In this document: piece by piece, positions 45,070 through 53,848 of the stretch | Layout of the letters: every line of letters starts with the position of its first letter | Position numbering within the stretch: the stretch's first letter is position 1 | Assembly (NCBI RefSeq): GCF_035984415.1 | Contig: NZ_CP130720.1 | Coordinates: forward strand, 248,001-312,000 | Length of the DNA: 64,000 nt | Direction of reading: 5' to 3' | Source of the DNA: Streptomyces sp. NBC_01296 | Lineage (GTDB): Bacteria; Actinomycetota; Actinomycetes; Streptomycetales; Streptomycetaceae | Translations under genes and position numbers: made by a program | The notes under the pieces: model-generated | Database searches by the model: none | What the model was told of the DNA's origin: nothing | Seen by the model: only the letters and a program-made list of their open reading frames with translations

Positions 45070-46145
45070 CAGTCATCCATCTGCTGTCGGGCGCTACAGG
45101 GTTCATAGGCGGCGCGGTGGTTCTGGAACTCCTTCGAGATCCGGAGAGCGAGGTGTACGTGCTCGTGCGGGGCCAGGATCCGGCACACGCCCGACGCCGC
45201 CTGTGCAACGCACTGACCGCGGCCGCCACGGCCTACGACGCAACCCCCCTGTGGAAGAGCGGTGAACACCGCGTCCACCCGGTGCACGGCGATGTCGAGG
45301 CCGCTCTGTGGGGCCTCGATCTCCCCAGAGCACTGCCAGGAGGCGTCCGCTACATCTGGCACTGCGCGGCCACCCTGCACTACGAGCTGCACCGCGCCGA
45401 ACGGATCGACTCCGTCAACCACCACGGGGCCCGCCATGCGATCGACCTGGCCCGCAGGCTCGGCGCCCAGCTCAACCACATGAGCACCGCCTACATCGCA
45501 CCCAGCCGCGACGACGGTGTGCTCGTGGAGCAGCCCGCCGTCGAACAGACCGCGGCGCCGCCAACCCCGTACCACCACGCCAAGATCCGCGCCGAACGAG
45601 CGGTGGTGGAAAGCGAGATCGTCTGGCGGATCCTGCGGCCCTCGTTCGTCGTCGGTCACGCCGCCACTCACGCCGCAACGCATCACGCCGGCTATTACGC
45701 CATGGCCCGCCGCCTGACCATCGCAGCCCGCCGGCACCTCGTTCCCGAAGGCGCCCGGGCGATCCTCCCCGTACCGCCGGACGCCACCATCAACCTCGTT
45801 CCCGTCGACACCGTCGCCCGCGCCGCGGTCGCGGTCGGCACGCTCGGAGAGACCGGAACGGTCTACCACCTCGCCAACGCCGAGCCTCCGACGTCCCGCA
45901 GCGTCCTCGAAGCACTCTTCGCCTGGACCGATCTGCCACGTCCCGAGTTCGGCCCCCCGGGGGAAGCGAGGCTGCCCGGTCCCGCCAGCGCGCTACAGCG
46001 GTACCTTCCCTTCTTCAGGGTGAACCAACTGGACCTGGACCACACCCGACGCGTGACCGGATCCAGTGCCATGGCGACCCCCCTGGCCGCCGCCGATCTG
46101 CTGGCCTACCTCGACTGCTACAAGGCGACCCTCCAAGCAGTCTGA
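45066..46145 (+). CDS. Thioester reductase-like extended SDR (359 aa)
   Basis: ATGA overlap with the ACP gene. NAD(P) fold LLSGATGFIGGAVVLELLRD (residues 6-25), then WHCAATLHYELHRAERIDSV, catalytic LNHMSTAYIAP (Ser140/Thr141) and PTPYHHAK (Tyr169, Lys173). The insert and sequence style match the NAD_binding_4/'male sterility' group, which reduces acyl thioesters to aldehydes or alcohols, as in NRPS/PKS terminal reductase domains. With no thioesterase in the PKS, reductive release from ACP is the likely job. An NDP-sugar epimerase role is less likely from motif style. Confidence 0.8.
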   Translation: MTVIHLLSGATGFIGGAVVLELLRDPESEVYVLVRGQDPAHARRRLCNALTAAATAYDATPLWKSGEHRVHPVHGDVEAALWGLDLPRALPGGVRYIWHCAATLHYELHRAERIDSVNHHGARHAIDLARRLGAQLNHMSTAYIAPSRDDGVLVEQPAVEQTAAPPTPYHHAKIRAERAVVESEIVWRILRPSFVVGHAATHAATHHAGYYAMARRLTIAARRHLVPEGARAILPVPPDATINLVPVDTVARAAVAVGTLGETGTVYHLANAEPPTSRSVLEALFAWTDLPRPEFGPPGEARLPGPASALQRYLPFFRVNQLDLDHTRRVTGSSAMATPLAAADLLAYLDCYKATLQAV

Positions 46146-46203
46146 GCACGACCCGGCCGACGCGGGCGCCGCGCCTTCCGAAAGGGGTCCGAGGCTCGTT
46201 CCC

Positions 46204-46260
46204 GCCGAACCCACCCGATGTGGCCGAACCCACCCCACGTGGCCGCACCCACCGCTGACC
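46204..46260 (+). repeat. Three 19-bp direct repeats upstream of esterase-BVMO gene
   Basis: GCCGAACCCACCCGATGTG starts at 46204, and near-identical units start at 46223 and 46242 (exact 19-bp spacing; the third is weaker). They lie 81 bases upstream of the next start codon. Regular direct repeats in such a position suggest an activator-binding array, as for SARP-type regulators, though their usual period is 11 or 22. They are too short to be coding. Confidence 0.6.
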
Positions 46261-46340
46261 GGCTCCGAGCTTCCCTACCCAAGGAGTGCCGAATTGACCA
46301 GGCAATTGCCCGTGCTCGTCGCCAGGGGAGCCGACCGTTC

Positions 46341-48722
46341 ATGAGCGTCTCCTTGTCCACGAAGCTGATCCGCGGCGCCGCGCGTGTGCTCGGCCGGGGT
46401 CCGCTCGACCCCAGGACACCGCTGCGGATCCAGCGGCTGTCTGCCGAACTGGCCGGATATCTGCTGCGACCACCGCGCGGCATCACAGTCAGGCCCGAAG
46501 CCATCGGCGGAGTCCCGGGCGAATGGATCAAACCCACGACGGCGGGAACCGGCTCCGCGACGATTCTCTATCTGCACGGCGGCGGGTACGTCCTCGGCTC
46601 GCCCCGTGCGTATCGGGGCCTGGTCGGTCACCTCGCCCGGAGTGCGAAGGTCCGCGCCTTCGTTCCCCACTACCGGCGGGCTCCCGAGCATCCGTTCCCC
46701 GCGGCCGTGAACGACGCGGTCGCCGCCTACCGAGGTCTGCTGGCGCAGGGAGTCGCCGCCGACCGGATCGCCGTGGTCGGCGATTCGGCCGGCGCGGCCC
46801 TGGCCCTGACTCTGGCATCACGGCTCAGAGACGGTGCGGAGCCGCTGCCGGCCGTCATCGCGATGGTGTGCCCCTGGCTCGACCTGACGGCCGACGGCCC
46901 GGCGCACCGCCCGCCCTCCCCCGCGGAACCGCTCATCAGTCCGGCGAAGCTGGAACACTGGGCAGCCCTCTACGCGCGGGGCCATGCCGATGACCCCGCT
47001 GCCTCACCGCTGTACGGCCGGCTCGGTGACTTGCCCCAGATCATCCTGCACTCGGCCGGTGACGATCCGCTGGCCGCCGACGCCGACCGCCTTGAACAGG
47101 CGGCCCGCGAGCAGGGCGCGCGCCTGGACCACATCCGCCACCCGGGACTGTGGCACGCCTTCCACGTCTTCGCCCCCGTGATGCGCGAGGCAGCCCGGGC
47201 CGTGGACGAGCTGGGGACACGACTACGAGCCGCCCTCCTCCCGCAGCCCCAGATCGCGATCGTGGGTGCCGGGATCTCGGGCCTGTGCATGGCTGCGACG
47301 CTGCGACGGGCGGGAATCGACACCTTCACGGTGTATGAGAAGGCAGCCGACCTGGGGGGAGTGTGGCGGGACAACACCTATCCCGGCTTGCGGTGCGACA
47401 TCCAGTCCCGCGTCTACTGCTACTCCTTCGCCCCCAATCCCTCCTGGAGCAAGCTCTATTCACCGCAGGAGGAGATCCTCGAATACCTCAGGCGAGTGGC
47501 CGGTGATGCGGGCCTGCACCCGCACATCCGGTTCAACACCGAGATCACCGAGACGGTCTGGAATGGACGCCAGTGGTGCCTCCGGGCCGCCGGCGACCCG
47601 ATCGAGCACCATGCGGACGTACTCATCGCGGCGAGCGGATACCTGCGTCAGCCGTCCGTCCCCGCCATCGCCGGGCTGGAGACATTCGGTGGCGCCACGT
47701 TTCACTCCTCCGAGTGGGACCACACCGTGCCGGTCGAGGGCCGGCGGGTCGCAGTCATCGGAACCGGTGCGAGCGGAGTGCAGATCACCTCCGCACTGGC
47801 CGGTGTGGCGGGGCGCCTCCTGGTGTTCCAGCGCACCCCACAATGGCTCTTGCCCATGCCCGACCTCCCCTACCGCAGGTGGACCAAGAGCATGTACCGG
47901 CGCTGGCCGAAGCTCCAGAAGATCCCGTTCCGGTTCTACGGAGCGATCATGGAGAGGTTCTTCGCGGCCGCTCTGGTCCGGCCGGGATGGCAACGCCGGA
48001 CGATCACCGAGCTCTGCCGGCTGCACCTGCGGTTCGCGGTCAAGGAACCTGAGCTCCGTCGGCAGCTCACTCCTGACGACGCCCCCATGTGCAAACGACT
48101 GGTCACCTCCAGCACGTTCTACCAAGCGCTCGGACGCGAGGACGTGTCTCTGGTCAGCTCCGGAATCGACCACGTGGAGCCTCGTGGGATCGTCACGAGC
48201 GACGGAACCCTCCACGACGCGGACGTGATCGTGTTGGCCACGGGCTTCGACGCACACACCTACATGCGCCCCATGAAGCTCTCGGGGGAAGGCGGCCGCA
48301 CACTCGACCGGGCATGGTCGCAGGGACCGTACGCCTACCGCACCACCGCTCTGCCCGGCTTCCCGAACTTCTTCATGATCTGCGGGCCGCACAGCCCGAT
48401 CGGCAGCCAGGTCGTGCCACGCATCGCCGAGACCCAAGCCGCCTACATCGTCCGCTGGATCGAGATCCTCCAGGAAGAGCGCGTAGCGAGTCTCTCTCCG
48501 ACCGAGGCGGCCACCGCGAGGTTCAACCACGATCTGCGGAACGCCCTGAACTCCGGCAACACGGTGTGGACCAGCGGATGCCACAGCTACTACCTCGACA
48601 CGAACGACCTGCCCGAACTCTGGCCATGGCCGCCGAGCAAACATCGAAAGATGCTGCAGGAACCCGCCCGCGGCGACTTCGTGCTGAGGATGAACCACCC
48701 CGACTCGGACAAGGGGCCCTGA
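46341..48722 (+). CDS. Esterase (HSL type) fused to Baeyer-Villiger monooxygenase (793 aa)
   Basis: Residues ~1-298 are a hormone-sensitive-lipase-type alpha/beta hydrolase: oxyanion ILYLHGGGYVLGS (HGGG 79-82), nucleophile GDSAG (Ser149), acid in HSAGDDPLAADAD and His near HPGLWHAFHVF. A short linker leads to a flavin monooxygenase from residue ~304: IAIVGAGISGLCMAATLRRA, GGVWRDNTYPGLRCDIQSRV, the BVMO fingerprint FGGATFHSSEW (F449, G451, H455, W459) and VIGTGASGVQI for NADPH. Both halves keep their catalytic residues. A BVMO would turn a ketone into an ester and the esterase would split it, so the fusion could cleave a carbon chain in two steps. AGGGGAG lies 11 bases before the start. Confidence 0.9.
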   Translation: MSVSLSTKLIRGAARVLGRGPLDPRTPLRIQRLSAELAGYLLRPPRGITVRPEAIGGVPGEWIKPTTAGTGSATILYLHGGGYVLGSPRAYRGLVGHLARSAKVRAFVPHYRRAPEHPFPAAVNDAVAAYRGLLAQGVAADRIAVVGDSAGAALALTLASRLRDGAEPLPAVIAMVCPWLDLTADGPAHRPPSPAEPLISPAKLEHWAALYARGHADDPAASPLYGRLGDLPQIILHSAGDDPLAADADRLEQAAREQGARLDHIRHPGLWHAFHVFAPVMREAARAVDELGTRLRAALLPQPQIAIVGAGISGLCMAATLRRAGIDTFTVYEKAADLGGVWRDNTYPGLRCDIQSRVYCYSFAPNPSWSKLYSPQEEILEYLRRVAGDAGLHPHIRFNTEITETVWNGRQWCLRAAGDPIEHHADVLIAASGYLRQPSVPAIAGLETFGGATFHSSEWDHTVPVEGRRVAVIGTGASGVQITSALAGVAGRLLVFQRTPQWLLPMPDLPYRRWTKSMYRRWPKLQKIPFRFYGAIMERFFAAALVRPGWQRRTITELCRLHLRFAVKEPELRRQLTPDDAPMCKRLVTSSTFYQALGREDVSLVSSGIDHVEPRGIVTSDGTLHDADVIVLATGFDAHTYMRPMKLSGEGGRTLDRAWSQGPYAYRTTALPGFPNFFMICGPHSPIGSQVVPRIAETQAAYIVRWIEILQEERVASLSPTEAATARFNHDLRNALNSGNTVWTSGCHSYYLDTNDLPELWPWPPSKHRKMLQEPARGDFVLRMNHPDSDKGP

Positions 48723-48819
48723 CCCAAAGCCCCACCGTCGGCCCCCTCCCTCCGCACCGACCTGCACCCCCACCACCAACGAGACCCGATGCCTCGACTG
48801 CCCCGGCCGACGCGATCGA

Positions 48820-49133
48820 GGTGCACGTCCGCGGGGGCTACAGCGCAGGAGTTCCTGAATCCGCTGGTCAAGCCCGTCCTGGCGCCAGAGCCCGAAGTAG
48901 TAGAACACCGCCGACCAGGCCGGCAGGTCATGCGGCAGCATGCGCCACTGACAGCCCGTCCGGTTCTGATAGAAGATCGCGTTCACGACCTCCCTCAGAT
49001 CACAGGACCCGGAATCCCCGGTCGCCGACCGCGCCACCCGGTCCAGTTTCCAAGCCGTGATCACCGGCTCGATCAACGCCCACTGCCCGTCCGATAAGTC
49101 GCTGAGGTACGGCTCTCTCTTCACGCCCCGCAT
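48820..49133 (-). pseudogene. N-terminal part of an IS5-family transposase
   Basis: From ATG 49133: VKREPYLSDLSDGQWALIEP, VVNAIFYQNRTGCQWRMLPH and SAVFYYFGLWRQDGLDQRIQ are the N-terminal DUF4096-type domain of IS5-like transposases. The DDE catalytic domain is absent; after QELLR the sequence is unrelated. Confidence 0.75.
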
Positions 49134-49247
49134 CTCAGCATGGACATGCCCATCAAGCAGCCCGGACGACGATCAGTACCCCGATCGAGCGATCACGAAA
49201 GAACAGAAGCCGGACTTAACGCCCACTCAGATGTCCGTCAAAGCGGA

Positions 49248-49350
49248 TCAAGCCCAGCACCGGGCGGTGGCCACTCGCTACGACAAGCGCCGTTACGTCT
49301 ACCTCGGCACCGCCACCGCCGCAGCCCTCACCATCTGGCTCCGAACATGA
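49248..49350 (+). pseudogene. C-terminal scrap of an IS5/IS4-type transposase
   Basis: RAVATRYDKRRYVYLGTATA followed by AALTIWLRT and stop resembles the final segment (RG(V/L)ATRYDK) of IS5-type DDE transposases. It is on the opposite strand to the neighbouring N-terminal fragment, so it comes from a different element. Confidence 0.55.
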
Positions 49351-49485
49351 TCGACCGGACAAGTCCTAGCTGGCAAGACACGACAGATTCTGACGATCAT
49401 CCAGCTGTACAGACGACGCGCTGGTTGGCCAGCCGCCGTCTCGTATCGGGCCCTGTGGGCCCTTCAATAGGGGAGGAATCTTTTC

Positions 49486-49572
49486 ATGCACCGCATCGCC
49501 AAGGTGGCTGTCCTCGTGACAGCCGCCGTCGCTTTCAGCGCCCCCGTCGCGAACGCCGACAGGTCCGAGTAG
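49486..49572 (+). pseudogene. Orphan signal peptide, truncated secreted-protein gene (28 aa)
   Basis: GGGGAGGAA stands 7 bases before the ATG. The peptide MHRIAKVAVLVTAAVAFSAP continues VANADRSE and stops. It is a full signal peptide with a cleavage site (VANA-D) and only four residues after it. The mature part has been lost, most likely by the insertions that left ISL3 sequence just downstream. It might still be translated. Confidence 0.6.
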
Positions 49573-49934
49573 GGCGATCCGTCCGCAACGGCTCGCCGGA
49601 ACGCTTCGACGATACTCTCGGGGGTGTTCCAGTTTTTTCGTCATCCACACCGGAGCCCCGCCCTCGATCGCAGCGTAAGCGGGATCGTTGTATGTGTGGG
49701 CCCCTGGATCTTGTGGCCGGTCGGGGTCGTGGTCGGTCTTTACCCGCTCGGCGAGCTGGACCACGGCCGGTTCTTCCTGGGCATCGATGAAGTGGGCGTG
49801 ATCTACCTGGTCGAGACCTGGGTTGCCAGCTTCGGCCCGATGCCTCACGCCATGGAGAACTTGGTTCTCGGTGTGGTTCCTCGCCGAATCGATGAGGGGT
49901 ACGAGCCAGCGGGACAGCCGTCCTGACGCGTCGG
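49573..49934. other. Gap beside ISL3 remnant; possible unknown relic
   Basis: The stretch is less GC-rich than its surroundings. On the minus strand, from about 49915, one frame reads WLVPLIDSARNHTENQVLHG and continues ~85 residues to VWMTKKLEHP with ordinary protein composition, but no start, ribosome binding site or known family is seen. It may be a relic of an unknown gene or inserted DNA. Confidence 0.3.
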
Positions 49935-50285
49935 TCACCTGTAGAGCAGCACTCGCTTTCGGAGGAGCAGGAATCCGGCGCGGCCGAACATCTGCCGTTT
50001 GAGCATCTTGATCCGGTTGACGTGCCCCTCTACGACACCCGAGTTCCGGGGCAGGGTCAGACCGGCGATGACAGCGTCGCGGTCGCGGTCGATACCGGCG
50101 GCGAGGGTGTGGAGGCCGGGCAGGTTGTCGTTGCGGACGGCGTCGAGCCACTCGGGCAGCCGCCGGCCTTGCCGCTCGGTGAGGATCTCGGTGAAGGACC
50201 GGACATGTCTGGTGAGTACATCCAGTTCGGGGCAGTGGACCAGGACGGCCTTGAGGCGGAGCCCCACGGGCCACTGCCTGAACCG
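49935..50285 (-). pseudogene. C-terminal part of an ISL3-family transposase
   Basis: Reads HVRSFTEILTERQGRRLPEW, LHTLAAGIDRDRDAVIAGLT and NSGVVEGHVNRIKMLKRQMF, then GRAGFLLLRKRVLLYR, the conserved end of ISL3 transposases including the last catalytic Glu (VVEGHVNR). The N-terminal zinc-binding and HTH parts are missing. Confidence 0.8.
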
Positions 50286-50473
50286 GCGCTGCCGCGCGCG
50301 GTGTGACGGCGGCTCCCTACCAGGCACGGCGCGGGCCGATAAGACGCCGGCCCCGGGCGCCCCGCCCCGAAGGATCGAGGCACCCTGGGCAGGGGCGTGC
50401 ACCCGCCAGTCCAACGAGCTCTCGCAGAACCGGTTCCGCGAGTGTGGACCGCCACGGTGCCCTGCCTGCTGGG

Positions 50474-51067
50474 CTACTTCGTCGCCGGTGCCTTGCCGGA
50501 CACCTCAATGCCTGCCTGGCGGAAGTCGTCCAGGGTGGAGGCAATGGTGTCGGGCGCGACACCGACCGTGTAGTCCAGGCGTACCCGGGTTCCGAATCCG
50601 GCCGCGGCAGCGTCCAGCGCGGTGGCGCGCACGCAGTGGTCGGTCGCGATGCCCACCACGTCGACGTCCCGCACCCCGCGGGCGCGCAGCCAGTCCGCGA
50701 GGGAGGTGCCTTCGGCGTCCGCGCCTTCGAAGCCGCTCTTGGACGCACTGTGGGCGCCCTTGAAGAAGACGGCGTGGACCTTGCCGCCGGCGGCGGCTGG
50801 GGCGAAGTTCGGGTGGAATTCTCCGCCTTCGTCTCCGGCGACGCAGTGGACGGGGAAGCTGTCCTTGAAGTCTGGGTTTGAGGAGAAATGGCTGCCCGGG
50901 TCGATGTGGTGGTCGCGGGTGGCCACGACGTACTGGTAGTCACCGTCCGCACTCTGCTCCACCAGCTCGGCGATCGCGGTGGCGATCTGCGCGCCTCCCG
51001 CGACGGGAACACTGCCTCCTTCGCAGAAGTCCTTCTGCACATCGACGACGATCAAGCCTCGGCTCAT
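50474..51067 (-). CDS. pncA: Nicotinamidase / pyrazinamidase (197 aa)
   Basis: Start MSRGLIVVDVQKDFCEGG (ATG 51067; three residues upstream is another ATG). The Asp of VDVQKDF, the Lys in AVFFKGAHS and the nucleophilic Cys in GIATDHCVRATALDA form the isochorismatase-type triad; metal ligands are the Asp/His of TRDHHIDPGSHF. It hydrolyses nicotinamide to nicotinate for NAD salvage in the cytoplasm. No pncB is adjacent in this window, so it is probably a stand-alone gene. Confidence 0.92.
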   Translation of the reverse strand: MSRGLIVVDVQKDFCEGGSVPVAGGAQIATAIAELVEQSADGDYQYVVATRDHHIDPGSHFSSNPDFKDSFPVHCVAGDEGGEFHPNFAPAAAGGKVHAVFFKGAHSASKSGFEGADAEGTSLADWLRARGVRDVDVVGIATDHCVRATALDAAAAGFGTRVRLDYTVGVAPDTIASTLDDFRQAGIEVSGKAPATK

Positions 51068-51359
51068 CACGAACACCCCTCAGGACGACGGAACGACCCC
51101 CCGTCTTCTACCGGCCTTCTCACCTCCGCCGGAGGCATAGCGGGCTGCGCTCACCCACACAGCCGCAGACATTCACCGCAGGAACGATTCGCACTGTCGA
51201 AGCAGTCAGAGGCCAAGTGCGGTGCGCGGTCGGGGCCAGGTCTGCCGTCGGGCGCCGGTAGCGGCAGCCACACCTGGGAGGAAGCCCTCGGCTGCCTCTA
51301 CCCCAAAAAAATGCGGACGGGGCGCGACGCGCCCCTACCGCGGCCGTGGATCAGATCGT

Positions 51360-51490
51360 CCCCCCGGTAGCTGCCCGGCGGCTGCGACCAGGTCGGGGAA
51401 TCGGTTGTGGACCAGGGAGCCGCGCCGGGTCTGCAGGAGCAGCCGGCCGCCCGGGCCGGGGGTAGTGACCCGTACGGCCGGTTCGAGCGG
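51360..51490 (-). pseudogene. Scrap of an ATP-dependent DNA ligase gene
   Basis: One frame gives RLLLQTRRGSLVHNRFPDLV then AAAGQLPGG, resembling the stretch after the KYDG active-site motif in LigD-type ATP-dependent ligases (SRxGxxLTxRFPEL). The lysine motif and all later motifs are missing. Only ~45 residues support it. Confidence 0.35.
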
Positions 51491-51544
51491 ACATGCACAG
51501 CCGTCTAAATTCAATCCGGTCCATCTGGGCGACAGGTTTGCCTG

Positions 51545-52108
51545 CTATGCGGGGTCCAGTGGTCCGAGCAGCCACACGCCGGTGGAGGTGGGCTCCTCGT
51601 TGAAGTAGAACTCACGGATTGCCTGGAGCATGTCGTCCCGGCTGATCAGCCCGTCGGCGTCCCGGTCGAGGCGGCCGAAGACCTCTCGAGCGTCCGCTTC
51701 AGGCAGCCCCATCAGGGCGCCGGACCAGCGAACCTGCTCATCCCGGGTCAGTTTCCCGTCGCCGTCCTCGTCCGCGATGTCCATCAGCGCATCAAGGAAC
51801 GGCATGTACCCGGCATCGAAGGAAGCGGGCGTGACCAGCAACCCGGCGGCGAACGCCGCCTGATACTCGGCGAGGCTGATGCGTCCATCGACGTCGGTGT
51901 CCGCGGCCCGTGACAAGTGCTGCCACAGGCCGTCGCTCAGCTCCCGCATGCGCTTGAGCGCGGGGGCTTGGGGCGAGAGCCGGAAAGCGGTGGCAAGGCG
52001 GTCGCAGGCCGACTCAAAGTCGGCGCGGTCGATATAGCCGTCACGGTTGGTGTCGAAGGTGGCGAAGCGGCGGGCGAGCTTGCGCTGCAGGAACGGCGAG
52101 ATGTCCAT
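51545..52108 (-). CDS. EF-hand calcium-binding protein (187 aa)
   Basis: Four EF-hand loops are readable: [39 protein letters not shown] and [13 protein letters not shown], each with acidic ligands at positions 1, 3, 5 and 12-type places. Length and spacing match calerythrin-like cytoplasmic calcium-binding proteins known in actinomycetes, thought to buffer or sense calcium. The third loop ends in Gln after Glu, so metal binding there is probably kept by the Glu. The start at 52108 ([19 protein letters not shown]) is the common one. Confidence 0.9.
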   Translation of the reverse strand: MDISPFLQRKLARRFATFDTNRDGYIDRADFESACDRLATAFRLSPQAPALKRMRELSDGLWQHLSRAADTDVDGRISLAEYQAAFAAGLLVTPASFDAGYMPFLDALMDIADEDGDGKLTRDEQVRWSGALMGLPEADAREVFGRLDRDADGLISRDDMLQAIREFYFNEEPTSTGVWLLGPLDPA

Positions 52109-52469
52109 ACCCGACACCCTGCCTGCCAGAGCAGCGCCTGAAAAGCCACTGACGGCCGGTAGCACCCGTACGAGGCGCCAGATTGAACCTCGGCCACAAC
52201 ACTCGCCACGTCCAAACCACGTTCCTGCCTCCGCTTCAAGATCGGCCTACTGACAGCCGGAACCCTTTCCGCGGAGGCACAGCGCCAAGCACGCCCCAAC
52301 AGGTGAAAGGCGCAGATCGGCAGAGCAGGTGAGTCAACGCGTCAGCGCACATGGTCCGGACTGGGAAGGTGCTGATGAACCGTTTCGCCCACCCGGCATT
52401 CCCCGGCCCGCCGCGTCGTGGCGGCCAAGGAGCAAGAGCTGCGCCTCGCGGGGCGGCGGAGCGGTGCCG
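52109..52469. other. Intergenic region, no gene found
   Basis: About 360 bases between the starts/ends of two minus-strand genes. It should contain the EF-hand gene promoter near its left end. No supported coding frame. Confidence 0.35.
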
Positions 52470-52664
52470 TCAGTCGTCCCCGGCGAGGATCAGATCGGCT
52501 GCGTGGTGCGGACAGGCAAGGGTGTGCCAGATCACCGAAAGGAACTCTCCCTCGGCGCTGAGAGTCCGCGCTCCACCGGTGGCCGCAGTGGCCCGGCAAA
52601 AGCCGCAGAAGAGGACCTTTGACGGGAACAGGTCCGCCGAGGGGCGGGATTGTGACATCGGTTC
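52470..52664 (-). CDS. Small CxxC...CxHH protein (65 aa)
   Basis: ATG 52664 lies 7 bases after GGAG. Residues include PSKVLFCGFCRATAATGG and IWHTLACPHHAADLILAGDD. The CxxC and the later CxHH could together bind one zinc ion, as in small zinc-ribbon proteins. No family is recognised and there is no conserved neighbour, so this call is tentative. Confidence 0.4.
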   Translation of the reverse strand, partial: EPMSQSRPSADLFPSKVLFCGFCRATAATGGARTLSAEGEFLSVIWHTLACPHHAADLILAGDD

Positions 52665-52810
52665 CATCGTCTGCTCCAGCAGTGCCGACACGGGCAAGAC
52701 CTCTCACCTATTACCCACCGACGCTCCCAGCAGTCACAGACATGCAGGGAGAAACCGTGGAAAACCAGCCCGGCAGCAGCAGACCTGCACCTTCCCGTCC
52801 GACATGGCAA

Positions 52811-52840
52811 GACCCCGGGACAGGGGGGTGTCCCGGGGCC
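52811..52840. terminator. Hairpin with G6 loop
   Basis: ACCCCGGGACA... on the left (52811-52822) pairs with TGTCCCGGGGCC (52829-52840), 11 of 12 positions, around a loop of six G. No gene obviously ends into it; the surrounding ~540 bases (52665-53206) hold no supported gene. Confidence 0.5.
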
Positions 52841-53155
52841 ACCGGTCGCGGCGCCGCAAGAGGGGGGAACGGTTGTGCATCTGACGCGACGATATGAATA
52901 AACGATTCAGCAGCCGCACGGTTACGGCAGCACCCAACCAGCCCCGCGCCATCACAGGCTGCGCAGTTCAGCCGCTGGAGGACTGTACGCCTTCCCCGAA
53001 CCCGGCACGTCAGCCACAGTGCCGTCCAGGCGCAGCAGTGCGAAGCGTTGCGGGGCGGCGCCGGGCCCCTCGGTCGATGGCGGTGTCGGCGCTGATCTCC
53101 GCGACCGGTTTCAGGACCACGAGGGAGGTGCTTGCGGCAGTCCCCCGTTAGGTGC

Positions 53156-53196
53156 GGTGCCGGCGGCCGCCCGCCGTCCAGGCGGCCGCCGGCACC
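53156..53196 (-). terminator. Perfect 16-bp stem terminator
   Basis: GGTGCCGGCGGCCGCC (53156-53171) and its perfect inverse complement (53181-53196), 9-base loop, 11 bases beyond the stop of the lamin-tail protein gene. Confidence 0.85.
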
Positions 53197-53206
53197 TTGA
53201 CACCGG

Positions 53207-53777
53207 TCAGTGGTGGCGTCGGCCCCAGGACTCGGTGTCGACCGTGCGGCCGCGGTCATCGCGCAGCGTGGCTGTGTCGGCGTGGTTGTCCCAGATGTAG
53301 TCGCGGCGGTTCTGGAACAGGTCGGAGCGGGTGTTGTGGCCGGCGCCGGTGTGGATACGAAGGGTGGCGCGGCCGCTGATACGGACGTTGTCGAAGCGGT
53401 AGCGGTTGCCGTCGCCGTCGCGCAGGGTCCAGCCGCGGAGGTTGACGGCGTCGCGGGTGGTGTTGGCGATCTCCACCCACTCCGCGTTCAGGGACCGGTT
53501 GGAACATTCTCCCGTCCACAGCCACCCGGCGTCTCGGTGGAACCAGCCAGCCGGACAACTGGTCCTCCCCTGCCGCTCGATCGGCCACGGCCAGCCACCG
53601 ATCACCGAACTGGAACCGGCGTCCACCCGTGCCGCCCAACACACGAGGCCGGCCGGCACGCTCTTGTTGCACTCGATCCTGGCGTTGGCCAGCAGCCAGG
53701 CCACGACCGCCAGCCGGTCGCACTCCGAATACAGCTCCGGGCCGCCCACCGGGTCCCGGGGCCGTCCAGCAGCACAC
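53207..53777 (-). CDS. Lamin-tail (LTD) domain protein, atypical N-terminus
   Basis: The C-terminal ~100 residues are a bacterial LTD domain: CSNRSLNAEWVEIANTTRDA, VNLRGWTLRDGDGNRYRFDN and TLRDDRGRTVDTESWGRRHH. Bacterial LTD domains are immunoglobulin-like and occur in secreted nucleases and surface proteins. Usual Streptomyces relatives start with a signal peptide; here the upstream ~85 residues (CDRLAVVAWLLANARIECNK and several more Cys/Trp) are unlike them and no signal peptide is present. The 5' end has probably been replaced by rearrangement, so the true start is uncertain and the gene may be dead. Confidence 0.5.
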
Positions 53778-53848
53778 ACTTGCCATGCGCACGCCAGCAA
53801 TCCTAGAGTCGGCGCGTTCTGATCATTGACACGGGAGTTCCGGCCACC

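Noticed and set aside
45066..46145. NDP-sugar epimerase/dehydratase
   Set aside because: The Rossmann and YxxxK motifs fit both groups, but the ACP overlap and the style of the central region favour a thioester reductase-like SDR.
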